NCBI RefSeq assembly: GCF_013032455.1
Contig: NZ_WQCF01000004.1
Span: forward strand, 1-64,000
Length of the DNA stretch: 64,000 nucleotides
From: Ruegeria atlantica
GTDB lineage: Bacteria > Pseudomonadota > Alphaproteobacteria > Rhodobacterales > Rhodobacteraceae
Direction: 5' to 3'
Shown: positions 34,284 to 43,025 of the stretch, piece by piece
How the letters are laid out: every line of letters begins with the position of its first letter
Position numbering within the stretch: position 1 is the stretch's first letter
Made by a program: the position numbers and the translations under genes
Notes under the pieces: model-generated
What the model was told of the DNA's origin: nothing
Seen by the model: the letters and a program-made list of their open reading frames with translations, nothing else
Databases searched by the model: none

Positions 34284-34772
34284 TCACTCCACAGAAAGAA
34301 TTTTTTGCATCAGCACAAGATCCAGCCTTTTACCCCATTTGAACCCGACTTCGGGCATGTGGCCAACCTGCACAAACCCAAGCGCGGAATGAAAGGCTAT
34401 TGCATCCGTATTGGCCGACGAAATCCCGGCCACCAAGACATGCACTCCGTCAGCACGCGCTGCCGTTTCGAGGGCAACCATCAAGGCGCGTCCAGCCCCC
34501 TGCCCTCGAACTTGAGGGGCCAGTTGGATCGTGTGCTCGCGGCACTGGGAATAGCCCGGGCCCGTACGAAACCGACCATAAGTGGCGAAGCCCATAACCT
34601 GCGCGGTATCTTCAACGACCACATAGGCAGGTCCGCGCGCCTCAATATCAGCGGCTATGCTTTCTATACTGCGCTCATCTGTGGTGAAAGTAACCTGCGT
34701 GTCGCGGATAATTGCATTGGTGATCGCTGCGATCGCCTCTGCGTCCTCGACCTGAGCCTGCCGGATGATCAT
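34284..34772 (-). CDS. GNAT acetyltransferase, phosphinothricin acetyltransferase-like
   Basis: 162 aa, one GNAT domain: IIRQAQVEDAEAIAAITNAIIRDTQVTF, then acetyl-CoA loop QVRGQGAGRALM and ISSANTDAIAFHSALGFVQVGHMPEVGFKWG, which matches the Pat/YwnH branch (N-acetylation of phosphinothricin or methionine sulfoximine/sulfone). The start ATG overlaps the stop of the VOC gene upstream (ATGA), so they are coupled. Confidence 0.9.
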   Translation of the reverse strand: MIIRQAQVEDAEAIAAITNAIIRDTQVTFTTDERSIESIAADIEARGPAYVVVEDTAQVMGFATYGRFRTGPGYSQCREHTIQLAPQVRGQGAGRALMVALETAARADGVHVLVAGISSANTDAIAFHSALGFVQVGHMPEVGFKWGKRLDLVLMQKILSVE

Positions 34773-35371
34773 TCCAGCACGCGCGGGCCATGGGGCGTTT
34801 CGAACTCAGCCCGCAGCGCGGCTGGCCCGGTGTCGAACACCACCTTCTCTAGATTACCCAGTAGCCGGGCCAGATCCAACGCTTCGGGGTGATAAACAAC
34901 CAAGCGTTGCAAGCGGCAACCACTATCCTGCAACATCTGCGCTGGGTGCAAATCACCATGCCATTGAATGAGCGCCGGAAACAGATTGTCAAACGGCAGC
35001 CTCCCATTCGGCGGGACCGCCATTTGCCACCTCAACGCGCCTCGAGTCAGTTCAATAGGCAGCCCCACACCATTGGGGAAGGCGGACAACGAAGTCTCGA
35101 TATCAGGGACCCGGCAGATCCAGTTGGTCAAACGAGGTGACCCGGCGAACTGGTCGAGGTCGAACCACCTTGTCCGTTCCACCATTGGAACCTGCGGATC
35201 AATTGCGATGGCCTCTAGGTACAGCCCGTCCCGCAGACCCAAAAGCCGGTTGTGTGTACCGAAAGCATCGTGTTTGCCGCCATCCTGCAGCGGCACTCCC
35301 AAGGCTTGTTCGATATGGGCGGAAGCTTCCTCCAATGTCTCGCCAGCAACGGCCAGATGATCCAGTAGCAC
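34769..35371 (-). CDS. VOC/Glyoxalase_3-like protein (GTG start)
   Basis: 200 aa starting at GTG 35371, chosen because GGGGAGGA is 5 bases upstream and the domain begins immediately (LLDHLAVAGETLEEASAHIEQALGV). The 42-codon upstream extension of the frame runs through two hairpins and is not coding. The domain is a glyoxalase-like dimeric fold (HDAFGTHNRLLGL, YLEAIAIDP). Members bind metal through His/Glu; His of the first strand and Glu of YLEA are plausible. Substrate unknown. It is coupled to the GNAT gene downstream. Confidence 0.83.
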   Translation of the reverse strand: MLLDHLAVAGETLEEASAHIEQALGVPLQDGGKHDAFGTHNRLLGLRDGLYLEAIAIDPQVPMVERTRWFDLDQFAGSPRLTNWICRVPDIETSLSAFPNGVGLPIELTRGALRWQMAVPPNGRLPFDNLFPALIQWHGDLHPAQMLQDSGCRLQRLVVYHPEALDLARLLGNLEKVVFDTGPAALRAEFETPHGPRVLE

Positions 35372-35445
35372 GCGCGTCCTCCCCAAAAAATTTGACCAGA
35401 CCCCGAAGGATCTGGTCGCATGTTTTCGCCAAAGGCACAAAACCA

Positions 35446-35470
35446 CAAGATTTTTCGTTGCAAAATCTTG
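35446..35470 (-). terminator. Stem-loop after mcm
   Basis: CAAGATTTT (35446-35454) pairs perfectly with AAAATCTTG (35462-35470), 8 bases past the mcm stop. A second stem GACCAGA/TCTGGTC (35394-35417) follows. Together they separate mcm from the VOC gene. Confidence 0.6.
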
Positions 35471-35477
35471 GCTGATT

Positions 35478-37604
35478 TCAGCTTTTGGCTTCGCCAATCA
35501 GACGCAGAATGTCCTGCGCCGCCTCGGGGATATTGGTGCCCGGACCGAAGATTGCCTTCACGCCGTGGTCATAGAGGAACTGGTAATCCTGCTGAGGAAT
35601 GACGCCACCACAGATCACGATGATGTCTTCGGCCCCGGCCTTCTTGAGTTCCTCAACCAGTTGCGGCGCCAGTGTCTTGTGCCCCGCGGCCTGGGACGAG
35701 ATGCCAACCACGTGCACATCGTTGTCCACTGCATCCTGTGCGGCCTCAGCCGGGGTCTGGAACAGCGGCCCGACATCCACGTCAAAACCGATATCCGCAA
35801 ATGCCGTGGCGATCACTTTCGCGCCCCGGTCGTGCCCGTCCTGCCCCATCTTGACGACCAGCAGACGCGGGCGGCGGCCCTCGGCTTCGGCGAAATCTTC
35901 GATGGACTTCTGAATCGCGGCAAAGCCTTCGTCACCTTCATAGGCGGCACCATAGACGCCAGCCAACGTTTTCACTTCGGCACGATGACGGCCGAATTCT
36001 TTCTCCATTGCCATGCTGATCTCTCCTACGGATGCGCGGGCACGGGCGGCTTCAACTGCAGCCGCCAGCAGGTTTCCGCCCTCTTTGGCGGTCTTGGTCA
36101 GAACATCAAGTGCAGCCTGACATGCAGCTTCGTCGCGGGTGGCGCGGATACGTTCCAGACGCGCGACCTGAGCCTCACGCACGGCGACGTTGTCGACGTC
36201 CAAAATGTCGATCGGGTCTTCCTGTTCCTTGCGGTATTTGTTGACGCCGACGATCACTTCATCGCCCCGGTCGATCATGGCCTGACGGCGGGCGGCGCTC
36301 TCTTCGATGCGCAGCTTAGGCATGCCCGAGGCGACGGCCTTGGTCATGCCGCCCATCTCTTCGACCTCTTCCATCAAGGCCCAGGCCTTTTCGACCAGCT
36401 CATTGGTCAGGCTTTCGACGTAGTAAGACCCGGCCAGCGGATCGACCACATCGGTCACGCCGGTCTCTTCCTGCAGCACCAGCTGCGTGTTCCGCGCAAT
36501 GCGGGCCGAGAAATCGGTGGGCAGCGCGATCGCTTCGTCCAAGGCATTGGTATGCAGCGACTGGGTGCCGCCCAGAACCGCGCTCATCGCTTCATAGGCG
36601 GTGCGGATCACGTTGTTATAGGGGTCCTGTTCCTGCAACGACACGCCCGACGTCTGGCAGTGGGTCCGCAGCATTTTCGACCGTTCGGATTTTGCCCCGA
36701 AGTCAGTCATGACCCGGTGCCACAGGGTGCGCGCAGCGCGCAGCTTGGCAATCTCCATGAAGAAGTTCATGCCAATGGCAAAGAAGAAGGACAAACGGCC
36801 CGCAAATTTGTCCACATCCATCCCGGCCTCGGTCGCGGCGCGCACGTATTCGCGGCCGTCGGCCAGCGTATAGGCCAGCTCTTGCACCAGGTTCGCGCCG
36901 GCCTCTTGCATGTGGTAGCCCGAGATCGAGATCGAGTTGAACTTGGGCATCTCGTTCGAGGTGTATTCGATGATATCCGAGATGATCTTCATCGAAGGTT
37001 CAGGCGGATAGATATAGGTGTTCCGAACCATGAACTCTTTCAGAATGTCGTTCTGAATGGTGCCCGACAGAACAGATTTGTCATGCCCCTGCTCTTCGCC
37101 CGCAACGATGAAGTTGGCCAGGATCGGGATCACTGCGCCGTTCATGGTCATCGAAACTGAAACTTTATCCAGCGGGATACCGTCGAACAGAATCTTCATG
37201 TCCTCGACACTGTCGATGGCAACACCAGCCTTGCCTACGTCACCGACAACACGCGGGTGGTCGCTGTCATAGCCGCGGTGTGTTGCCAGATCGAAGGCGA
37301 CCGAAACACCCTGCTGACCGGCAGCCAGATTGCGGCGGTAGAAGGCATTCGATTCCTCGGCGGTCGAGAAACCGGCATATTGGCGGATCGTCCACGGACG
37401 GCCCGCATACATTGTGGCCTTAACCCCACGCGTGAACGGCCCAAAGCCAGGCAGCGTACCCATATGGGGCAGATCGGCTGTGTCTTCCTGCGTGTAAAGC
37501 GGTTTGACGTCGATGCCTTCCAGAGTTTCCTTGGTAAGGTCGTCCAACGGACGTCCACGCAGCTCTTTCTCGGCCAGTGCCTGCCAGTCTTTCGTATCGG
37601 TCAT
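35478..37604 (-). CDS. mcm: Methylmalonyl-CoA mutase, single-chain
   Basis: 708 aa, one-chain homodimeric type (ScpA/McmA-like; EC 5.4.99.2). The N-terminal TIM-barrel substrate domain begins about residue 40 ([41 protein letters not shown], with the Tyr and Arg contacting the CoA ester). The C-terminal B12 domain carries the base-off motif [14 protein letters not shown] (DxHxxG), then [14 protein letters not shown] and [21 protein letters not shown]. It turns (R)-methylmalonyl-CoA into succinyl-CoA. AAGGAT precedes the ATG. It is about 2.7 kb from the start of pccA in the same direction; a DUF4174 gene on the other strand intervenes. Confidence 0.97.
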   Translation of the reverse strand: MTDTKDWQALAEKELRGRPLDDLTKETLEGIDVKPLYTQEDTADLPHMGTLPGFGPFTRGVKATMYAGRPWTIRQYAGFSTAEESNAFYRRNLAAGQQGVSVAFDLATHRGYDSDHPRVVGDVGKAGVAIDSVEDMKILFDGIPLDKVSVSMTMNGAVIPILANFIVAGEEQGHDKSVLSGTIQNDILKEFMVRNTYIYPPEPSMKIISDIIEYTSNEMPKFNSISISGYHMQEAGANLVQELAYTLADGREYVRAATEAGMDVDKFAGRLSFFFAIGMNFFMEIAKLRAARTLWHRVMTDFGAKSERSKMLRTHCQTSGVSLQEQDPYNNVIRTAYEAMSAVLGGTQSLHTNALDEAIALPTDFSARIARNTQLVLQEETGVTDVVDPLAGSYYVESLTNELVEKAWALMEEVEEMGGMTKAVASGMPKLRIEESAARRQAMIDRGDEVIVGVNKYRKEQEDPIDILDVDNVAVREAQVARLERIRATRDEAACQAALDVLTKTAKEGGNLLAAAVEAARARASVGEISMAMEKEFGRHRAEVKTLAGVYGAAYEGDEGFAAIQKSIEDFAEAEGRRPRLLVVKMGQDGHDRGAKVIATAFADIGFDVDVGPLFQTPAEAAQDAVDNDVHVVGISSQAAGHKTLAPQLVEELKKAGAEDIIVICGGVIPQQDYQFLYDHGVKAIFGPGTNIPEAAQDILRLIGEAKS

Positions 37605-37772
37605 GGCGATATCCTTTTCTTAATTCCCGTCGCGCCGGGGCGTTGCCCGCGCGATGTGATGTTCAGAAGGGCCGTTTCAGACCCGGTCAAACGCAAGTTT
37701 TTGAACGTGCCGGGCAAATCGCCGGTCGCATTCATCGGCACAGGGGCTATATTCGAATGAACAGGAGGCCCT

Positions 37773-38219
37773 ATGACACGAACGCTTGCCTTTGTTTTCT
37801 CGGCACTATTCCCGTTGGCCGCATTGGCCGCCGACGGGTCCGCGCCTGCGGATGACGAATATGTTCGGCCCGTCGGCGACAGCGAACTCAGTGAGTTTTT
37901 ATGGGTCAAACGGCCCATCGTCGTCTTTGCCGACACATCCGCCGACCCGCGATTCCAGCAACAGATCGACATGCTGATCGAAGGCGAAGCAGCCATGCGT
38001 GACCGCGATGTGATCGTGCTGACCGACACCGACCCGTCGGCCCGATCCCCGATTCGATCGCAATTGCGTCCGCGCGGTTTCCAGATGGTGTTCGTCGATA
38101 AGGACGGAGTGGTGAAACTGCGCAAACCGTCCCCGTGGAGCGTGCGCGAGATTGGCCGCTCCATCGACAAGACGCCACTGCGCGAACGCGAGATTCGCGA
38201 TCGGCGCGAGGGCGGCTGA
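37773..38219 (+). CDS. DUF4174 exported protein
   Basis: 148 aa with a signal peptide (MTRTLAFVFSALFPLAALAA). The mature part is a DUF4174 thioredoxin-like fold: ELSEFLWVKRPIVVFADTSADPRFQQQIDMLIEGEAAMRDRDVIVLTDTDP and LRPRGFQMVFVDKDGVVKLRKPSPWSVREIGRSID, closely following the thioredoxin strand order but without a CxxC pair. It is periplasmic and probably not redox-active. It lies antisense between mcm and pccA; function unknown. Confidence 0.88.
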   Translation: MTRTLAFVFSALFPLAALAADGSAPADDEYVRPVGDSELSEFLWVKRPIVVFADTSADPRFQQQIDMLIEGEAAMRDRDVIVLTDTDPSARSPIRSQLRPRGFQMVFVDKDGVVKLRKPSPWSVREIGRSIDKTPLREREIRDRREGG

Positions 38220-38242
38220 GCGTTTCCGCCACGACCCAGATA

Positions 38243-38261
38243 CCCGGCGCAAGACGCCGGG
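38243..38261. terminator. Hairpin between convergent DUF4174 gene and pccA
   Basis: CCCGGCG (38243-38249) pairs perfectly with CGCCGGG (38255-38261); no T run. It sits in the 76-base gap between the two stops. Confidence 0.55.
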
Positions 38262-38295
38262 AATGTTGGGGTATATGGCGAAAACGCGGTCATTA

Positions 38296-40341
38296 TCACT
38301 CGAACTCGATGATCACATCATCCACAGCGAGGCTGTCGCCAGGGCCTGCGTTGATCTTGGCTACGGTGCCCTTCTTCTCGGCGCGCAGGATGTTTTCCAT
38401 CTTCATCGCCTCGACGGTGCACAGCGCCTGACCTTCCTGCACCTCCTGCCCCACTTCAACGTCGATCTTCACGATCAAACCCGGCATCGGGCAGAGCAGC
38501 ATTTTCGAGGTATCCGGTGGCAGTTTTTCCGGCATCAGACGGGCCAGTTCCGCCTGACGTGGGCGACGTACATGCACTTTCAGGTCGGCACCCCGGTTAC
38601 GAATACGGAACCCGCCCGAGATTTTGTCGACCTTCAGAACCAGCGGACTGTCATTCACATCCAAAACCGCCAATTGGTCACCTGGCGTCCATTCAGAAGC
38701 GACGCGCAGAGTTTCGCCATCCGCGAATTGGACGGTCGCACCCTCTTTGTCGGCCTCGATCGTTACGTCAAACTCCTGCCCCTGCAGCGCGACATTCCAG
38801 CGTTTGCCAACCTTGCGCTCGTGGTTGTCCATCCGGCCAGAGACACGAGTGCGGCGGATTTCGGCGACGCGGTACATGGCAGCACAGGACGCCGCGATGC
38901 GCCGCAGGTCGGTTTCGGGCAGCTCAACACCTTCGAACCCCTCAGGGTATTCCTCGGCAATGAATGCAGTGGTAATGTCGCCGCTGATGAATTTCGGATG
39001 ATCCATCACTGCCGACAGGAACGGCAGGTTGTGGCCAATGCCTTCGACCTCAAAGCTGTCCAGCGCCACGCGCATCGCCTCAATCGCCGCCTCACGGGTC
39101 GAAGCCCAAGTGCAAAGCTTGGCGATCATCGGGTCATAATACATGCTGATCTCGCCGCCTTCATAGACGCCGGTATCGTTGCGCACGGCAGCCTCACCTT
39201 CAGGCGCATCACCTTGCCATTTTTCGTTTACCAGCAACGGGCCAGCCGCTGTTTCCTGCGGTGGACGATAGCGAGACAAGCGACCGATCGACGGCAGGAA
39301 GCCGCGATACGGATCTTCGGCATAGAGACGATTTTCAATGGCCCAGCCGGTGAGCGTCACGTCATCCTGAGTGATCGAAAGTTTCTCACCAGCCGCGACA
39401 CGGATCATCTGTTCGACCAGGTCGACACCAGTGATCAGTTCGGTGACGGGGTGTTCCACCTGAAGACGGGTGTTCATTTCAAGGAAGTAGAAATTCTTTT
39501 CACCATCGACGATGAACTCGACCGTGCCCGCGCTGGCATATCCCACGGCCTTGGCCAGGGCCACTGCCTGCTCCCCCATCGCCTTGCGGGTTTCAGGATC
39601 AAGGAAAGGCGATGGCGCCTCTTCCACCACTTTCTGGTTCCGGCGCTGGATCGAGCATTCGCGCTCGCCCAGATAAATCCCGTTGCCGTGGCTGTCGCAC
39701 AAAACCTGAATCTCGATATGGCGCGGTTGGGTCACGAATTTCTCGATGAAAATCCGGTCATCGCCGAACGAGTTTGCCGCCTCATTCTTGGATGACTGGA
39801 AGCCCTCGCGTGCTTCATCGTCATTCCACGCAATCCGCATGCCTTTACCGCCGCCCCCGGCGCTGGCCTTGATCATGACGGGATAGCCGATCTCATTCGA
39901 GATTTTCACCGCCTCATCTGCGTCCTCGATCAACCCCATATAGCCGGGAACAGTCGATACGCCGGCTTCCTGAGCGATTTTCTTCGACGTGATCTTGTCG
40001 CCCATCGCTTCAATCGCGCCCTTCGGTGGGCCGACAAAGGCAACACCTTCGGCCTCTAGCGCCTCGGCAAATTTTGAATTCTCTGACAGAAAGCCGTAAC
40101 CAGGGTGCACAGCCTGCGCGCCGCTTTGGCGAATGGCGTCCATCACCTTATCGATTACGATATAAGATTGGTTCGCGGGCGGTGGGCCGATATGCACGGC
40201 CTCGTCTGCCATCGACACGTGCAACGCCTGTCGGTCTGCGTCCGAATAAATGGCAACCGTGCCGATACCCATCTTACGCGCAGTCTTGATAACCCGGCAG
40301 GCGATCTCGCCCCGGTTTGCGATCAGGATCTTGTTGAACAT
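38296..40341 (-). CDS. pccA: Propionyl-CoA carboxylase, alpha (biotin carboxylase/BCCP) subunit
   Basis: 681 aa. Biotin carboxylase (1 to about 450): FNKILIANRGEIACRVIKTARKMGIGTVAIYSDAD, ATP-grasp loop KASAGGGGKGMRIAW and EMNTRLQVEHPVTE. The middle part is the BT domain that contacts PccB (NHERKVGKRWNVAL...). The C-terminal biotinyl carrier domain has EAMKMEN with biotin Lys647. With PccB it makes (S)-methylmalonyl-CoA from propionyl-CoA. It is separated from pccB by the small lipoprotein, porin and DUF6497 genes. AAAGGACG precedes the ATG. Confidence 0.97.
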   Translation of the reverse strand: MFNKILIANRGEIACRVIKTARKMGIGTVAIYSDADRQALHVSMADEAVHIGPPPANQSYIVIDKVMDAIRQSGAQAVHPGYGFLSENSKFAEALEAEGVAFVGPPKGAIEAMGDKITSKKIAQEAGVSTVPGYMGLIEDADEAVKISNEIGYPVMIKASAGGGGKGMRIAWNDDEAREGFQSSKNEAANSFGDDRIFIEKFVTQPRHIEIQVLCDSHGNGIYLGERECSIQRRNQKVVEEAPSPFLDPETRKAMGEQAVALAKAVGYASAGTVEFIVDGEKNFYFLEMNTRLQVEHPVTELITGVDLVEQMIRVAAGEKLSITQDDVTLTGWAIENRLYAEDPYRGFLPSIGRLSRYRPPQETAAGPLLVNEKWQGDAPEGEAAVRNDTGVYEGGEISMYYDPMIAKLCTWASTREAAIEAMRVALDSFEVEGIGHNLPFLSAVMDHPKFISGDITTAFIAEEYPEGFEGVELPETDLRRIAASCAAMYRVAEIRRTRVSGRMDNHERKVGKRWNVALQGQEFDVTIEADKEGATVQFADGETLRVASEWTPGDQLAVLDVNDSPLVLKVDKISGGFRIRNRGADLKVHVRRPRQAELARLMPEKLPPDTSKMLLCPMPGLIVKIDVEVGQEVQEGQALCTVEAMKMENILRAEKKGTVAKINAGPGDSLAVDDVIIEFE

Positions 40342-40373
40342 GGAACGTCCTTTATCTTGGTATTCAGTAGAAA

Positions 40374-40415
40374 CGAAACGCTGTTACGGGGCCCAAGCCC
40401 TGTAACAGCGTTTCG
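40374..40415 (-). terminator. Strong terminator between the small lipoprotein and pccA
   Basis: An 18-bp stem CGAAACGCTGTTACGGGG with CCCTGTAACAGCGTTTCG (one G.T pair) and a 6-base loop, 40374-40415. On the minus strand it is followed by TTTCTA. It would end transcription of the 40456-40659 gene before pccA. Confidence 0.85.
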
Positions 40416-40455
40416 CACGATGACAGCAGGGGCGACGGGCGCCCCGGAATTTAGG

Positions 40456-40659
40456 TTAGTAGCAGTTCTGCTGGGTCTTGCAGTACAGCACGTTGCCTGC
40501 GGCACCGACCGCAGCCCCGACGAACGGGTCAGCGCTGAGCACCGCCGCACCCAAGGCCCCCGCGCCGCCGCCAAGCAACGCCTGTTCGCCCAAAGAGTCG
40601 CCGCAAGCGGCAAGGCCTGCGCAGGTTGCCGCGACCAGGAAGAATTTAGAGATTCGCAT
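40456..40659 (-). CDS. Small glycine-zipper lipoprotein
   Basis: 67 aa with a lipobox LAAC (Cys19) after a hydrophobic signal (MRISKFFLVAATCAGLAAC). The mature peptide is Gly/Ala-rich (LLGGGAGALGAAVLSADPFVGAAVGAAGN) in a glycine-zipper pattern, ending CKTQQNCY, where the two cysteines may form a disulfide. Such small lipoproteins (SlyB/YMGG-like) are common in the outer membrane. AAGGGG is 8 bases before the ATG. Confidence 0.85.
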   Translation of the reverse strand: MRISKFFLVAATCAGLAACGDSLGEQALLGGGAGALGAAVLSADPFVGAAVGAAGNVLYCKTQQNCY

Positions 40660-40782
40660 GATTTCTGCCCCTTCTGGAATTTTACCCGCAGAATTAGTCC
40701 AGAACGGCTGTTTTTCAACAACCGATAGTTCACATCCTCGTTGTGCGCAAATTTATGCCGCGAAACCCGAACCTTACGCGAA

Positions 40783-40960
40783 ACGAAAAACGCGGGCAGG
40801 ATTTTGTGTATGTCACAAACCTGCCCGCGGAAGGAAGGGGTACGGAATAGTAGGTGCTTGTGCGGCGCAGGCAAAGTAGAGCCGCACGGCCCGTTCACAT
40901 TGCCTTGTAGAACACGGGTCGCAAATGACTCTTTGCGTCCAATGAGATTTCCGGCTGAAA
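40783..40960 (-). ncRNA. Candidate small RNA with anti-Shine-Dalgarno stretch
   Basis: A minus-strand region ending in a classic terminator: CGCGGGCAGG (plus 40791-40800) pairs with CCTGCCCGCG (40820-40829) through an added TTTGTG/CACAAA inner stem, and the minus strand continues into GTTTTTCGTTT. No minus-strand gene ends there, so something else is being terminated. Upstream are stems GTGCGGC/GCCGCAC (40860-40887) and CGCAAA/TTTGCG (40920-40937). Between the last stem and the terminator is an unpaired CCCCTTCCTTCC (minus strand, about 40829-40840), complementary to AGGAAGG ribosome sites. The 5' end is not defined. The whole gap 40660-41300 has no other gene that I can support. Confidence 0.45.
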
Positions 40961-41175
40961 CCTGCCCATCTGACAAAATCTCGCGCAAATTGGTGCCGAT
41001 ATGGTTCTTGGATATCCCTGCTGATCTATCCGACCGGATCGTCACATTACTGTTAAAAATCGTGTCCACGCAGTGATTTTCTGCGCCGACGCCCTCACGC
41101 AAAGTATACGGGGCATGACAAGAATTTCTCCACCGGAACAGGGGCTTATTCCGTCCGGTCACGGACCTGTGATGT

Positions 41176-41189
41176 TGCAAGCGCTTACC
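41176..41189. promoter_or_regulatory. LacI-family-like operator upstream of the porin
   Basis: TGCAAGCGCTTACC has the AAGCGCTT core with a CG centre that LacI/GalR regulators use, about 112 bases upstream of the porin ATG. No LacI-family gene is in the window. Confidence 0.4.
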
Positions 41190-41300
41190 CACACATTTGC
41201 TTGAGAACTTACTCCGATTCTCTCTCAATTTGGTGATTTCCCTCGTGGCGACTTGCGTGAAAAGTTGGCGGCGCACACTCGCACACAAGGAACTAATCCC

Positions 41301-42455
41301 ATGAAAATAAAGGCTAAAACAGCCAGCCTGCTTGCTGCCAGCACGCTTTCCGTGACCGGCATGCAAGCCTTGGCGCAAGATGCACAAACACAAGCCGAGC
41401 TTGATGCTCTGCGCGCCCGAGTCGAAGCTCTGGAGTCCGTGGGGCCGGGCTCTACACCCGGAGAATTCAAAATCGGAAGTACCGCGCTGGACATCTATGG
41501 CTACGTCAAAGCCGACTTCTTCTATGATTTCGATTTTGAATTGGGCGACACGGCGGACACCTCGAATATTGGTGATCCCGACGCTGCCACCAGCGGTACT
41601 TTCGGATCGACCGTTCGTCAGTCGCGGATTGGCCTGCTTTCCAGCACGCAAACCGGAATTGGTGAAGTCGGCGGACAACTGGAATTCGACCTGTTTGGAA
41701 GCGGCGGCACTGCCGAACTGCGCGTTCGTCACGCCAACATCACAATCGGCGACAACTGGTTGATCGGTCAGTACTGGACCAACTTCCAGCCGCTGGACAG
41801 CTACCCGACCTCGGTTGAATTCGACGGCCCCGTAGGTATCCCCTTTGCCCGCGTTCCGCAGGTCCGCTACACCAACAGCTTCGGCATCGACAACACGGCA
41901 TTTGCCCTGTCGATCGAAGAAAATGTCGGCGGTTCGGACTCGCGCGATCCGGTTTTCGTCGGCTCGGCTGAATATAACGACGGCACATTCCTGGCCCGCG
42001 CTTCCGCACTGTACGGTAAAGCCGAGAGTGGCGGTGTAGAAGTCGATCAGACCGGCTTTACCCTGTCCGGCTCCGTTCGTCCGTGGGCAGGTGGCCTGTT
42101 CCAGGTCAACTATGTCGACGGCGAAGCGCTTGGCCCGTACCTGATCGGTGCCGGTGACGCCATCGTTAACGGTGAAGCTAACGATGTTGACGGGTTCACC
42201 GTCGAACTTCGTCAGGACATCGGCGAAAAATGGAACGTAGGTATCGCCTATGGTGAAGTTGACTATGATCTGCCGACGGCCGACGGTGCACTGGCCTTTA
42301 CTGATATCGAGACCGTTCACTTCAACGTATTCTACAAAGCGACGGACAACCTGACGTTCAGCGCCGAATACTTCTATGGTGAGCGCAACGATGTGAATTC
42401 GGGCACCACCTTCGACGCAGACCGAATTCAGCTGGCGGCGCAGCTGAACTTCTGA
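41301..42455 (+). CDS. Outer-membrane porin (trimeric, DcaP/coiled-coil type)
   Basis: 384 aa from ATG 41301 (AAGGA upstream). Signal peptide MKIKAKTASLLAASTLSVTGMQALA, then an N-terminal periplasmic coiled-coil segment (AQTQAELDALRARVEALE) followed by a 16-18 strand beta-barrel pattern rich in alternating aromatic residues (YGYVKADFFYDFDFE ... TVHFNVFYKATDNLTFSAEYFYGERND), closing on AAQLNF with a C-terminal Phe. The short coiled coil resembles DcaP-type porins that admit dicarboxylates and other small acids. It lies between pccA and pccB, but there is no evidence that it serves propionate uptake. Confidence 0.92.
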   Translation: MKIKAKTASLLAASTLSVTGMQALAQDAQTQAELDALRARVEALESVGPGSTPGEFKIGSTALDIYGYVKADFFYDFDFELGDTADTSNIGDPDAATSGTFGSTVRQSRIGLLSSTQTGIGEVGGQLEFDLFGSGGTAELRVRHANITIGDNWLIGQYWTNFQPLDSYPTSVEFDGPVGIPFARVPQVRYTNSFGIDNTAFALSIEENVGGSDSRDPVFVGSAEYNDGTFLARASALYGKAESGGVEVDQTGFTLSGSVRPWAGGLFQVNYVDGEALGPYLIGAGDAIVNGEANDVDGFTVELRQDIGEKWNVGIAYGEVDYDLPTADGALAFTDIETVHFNVFYKATDNLTFSAEYFYGERNDVNSGTTFDADRIQLAAQLNF

Positions 42456-42466
42456 GGTACGATACC

Positions 42467-42492
42467 GATCCCGCCCTTCATTGGGCGGGGTC
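42467..42492 (+). terminator. Terminator hairpin after the porin
   Basis: GATCCCGCCC (42467-42476) pairs with GGGCGGGGTC (42483-42492), one G.T pair, 11 bases after the stop; T run absent. Confidence 0.65.
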
Positions 42493-42541
42493 ACACCACT
42501 AAGAGGTGTCCGGCTCATATGTGCGCCCACACCGAACATTG

Positions 42542-42895
42542 TCAGCGCGCACCGTCAAATATATCGGGAAACGACTGACGCGCGATATCCAGGTTGATAA
42601 CCAGCAAAGCTTCATAGCTTTCGGGATCGAACGGATCTTCGACCGCAACGACTTCACGTTCGAACAACCAACTCAGGCGACCAGCGTCTAGATTGCCCCG
42701 TTCGAAAGGCTGATCCCCGAAATGTTGCCACAGTGCTTCCATAAAGGCAGCATCCGCGCGGCGATCAGCAGGCTTTCGATCCCGAAACCGCTCTCGGCGC
42801 GTGATGGGTGTGACGCCCTTGGGGTTGGCCCGACGAATAGTGAATTGAAAGTCAGTTCCGGGTAAGCGTCCGGGAAAGCCGCGGTGCTTCAGCAT
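42542..42895 (-). CDS. Hypothetical protein, last of a three-gene unit
   Basis: 117 aa, soluble. I do not recognise a family. It begins MLKHRGFPGRLPGTDFQFTIRR and has a helical C-terminal half (FMEALWQHFGDQPFERGNLDAGRLSWLFEREVVAVEDPFDPESYEALLVINLDIARQSFPDIF). Its ATG overlaps the stop of the 44-aa gene upstream (ATGCTGA), and that gene starts 2 bases after the DUF6497 stop, so all three are read together. The arrangement supports a real gene despite the lack of similarity. Confidence 0.65.
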   Translation of the reverse strand: MLKHRGFPGRLPGTDFQFTIRRANPKGVTPITRRERFRDRKPADRRADAAFMEALWQHFGDQPFERGNLDAGRLSWLFEREVVAVEDPFDPESYEALLVINLDIARQSFPDIFDGAR

Positions 42896-43023
42896 GCCGG
42901 CACCTCTTTCTTCGCCGTTTTCCGAAAAGATAATTCATTCCCAAGAGCAGACGGGATCATGTTGCGCACCTCCAAAGCCGCATTGGTTTTCAGAAATGCT
43001 CTGAGGTCGTGAATGTGTTTCAT
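42889..43023 (-). CDS. 44-aa small protein between DUF6497 and the hypothetical gene
   Basis: MKHIHDLRAFLKTNAALEVR... ending KKEVPAC. Its start is 2 bases past the DUF6497 stop (TGACAATG), with GGGAGGGG about 8 bases upstream inside that gene's last codons, and its TGA overlaps the next ATG. It is basic with no signal peptide. Too short for family assignment; the linkage on both sides is the evidence. Confidence 0.6.
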   Translation of the reverse strand: MKHIHDLRAFLKTNAALEVRNMIPSALGNELSFRKTAKKEVPAC

Positions 43024-43025
43024 TG

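Noticed and set aside
37605..37772. B12 riboswitch upstream of the cobalamin-dependent mutase
   Set aside because: No B12-box-like conserved sequence or long structured leader is visible in the 168-base gap.
35565..39795. Long plus-strand frames (531 and 547 codons) over mcm and pccA
   Set aside because: They are antisense shadows of two unmistakable enzymes; their composition reflects codon-position GC bias.
40783..40960. 6S RNA as the identity of the structured minus-strand RNA
   Set aside because: The long closing stem with a central bubble expected of 6S was not seen; the ends do not pair apart from the terminator.
40323..42539. A 738-codon minus-strand reading frame across the porin and its upstream region
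   Set aside because: It is antisense to a well-supported porin with signal peptide and barrel pattern, spans a terminator and non-coding region, and has no recognisable domain. High GC makes such long antisense frames common here.
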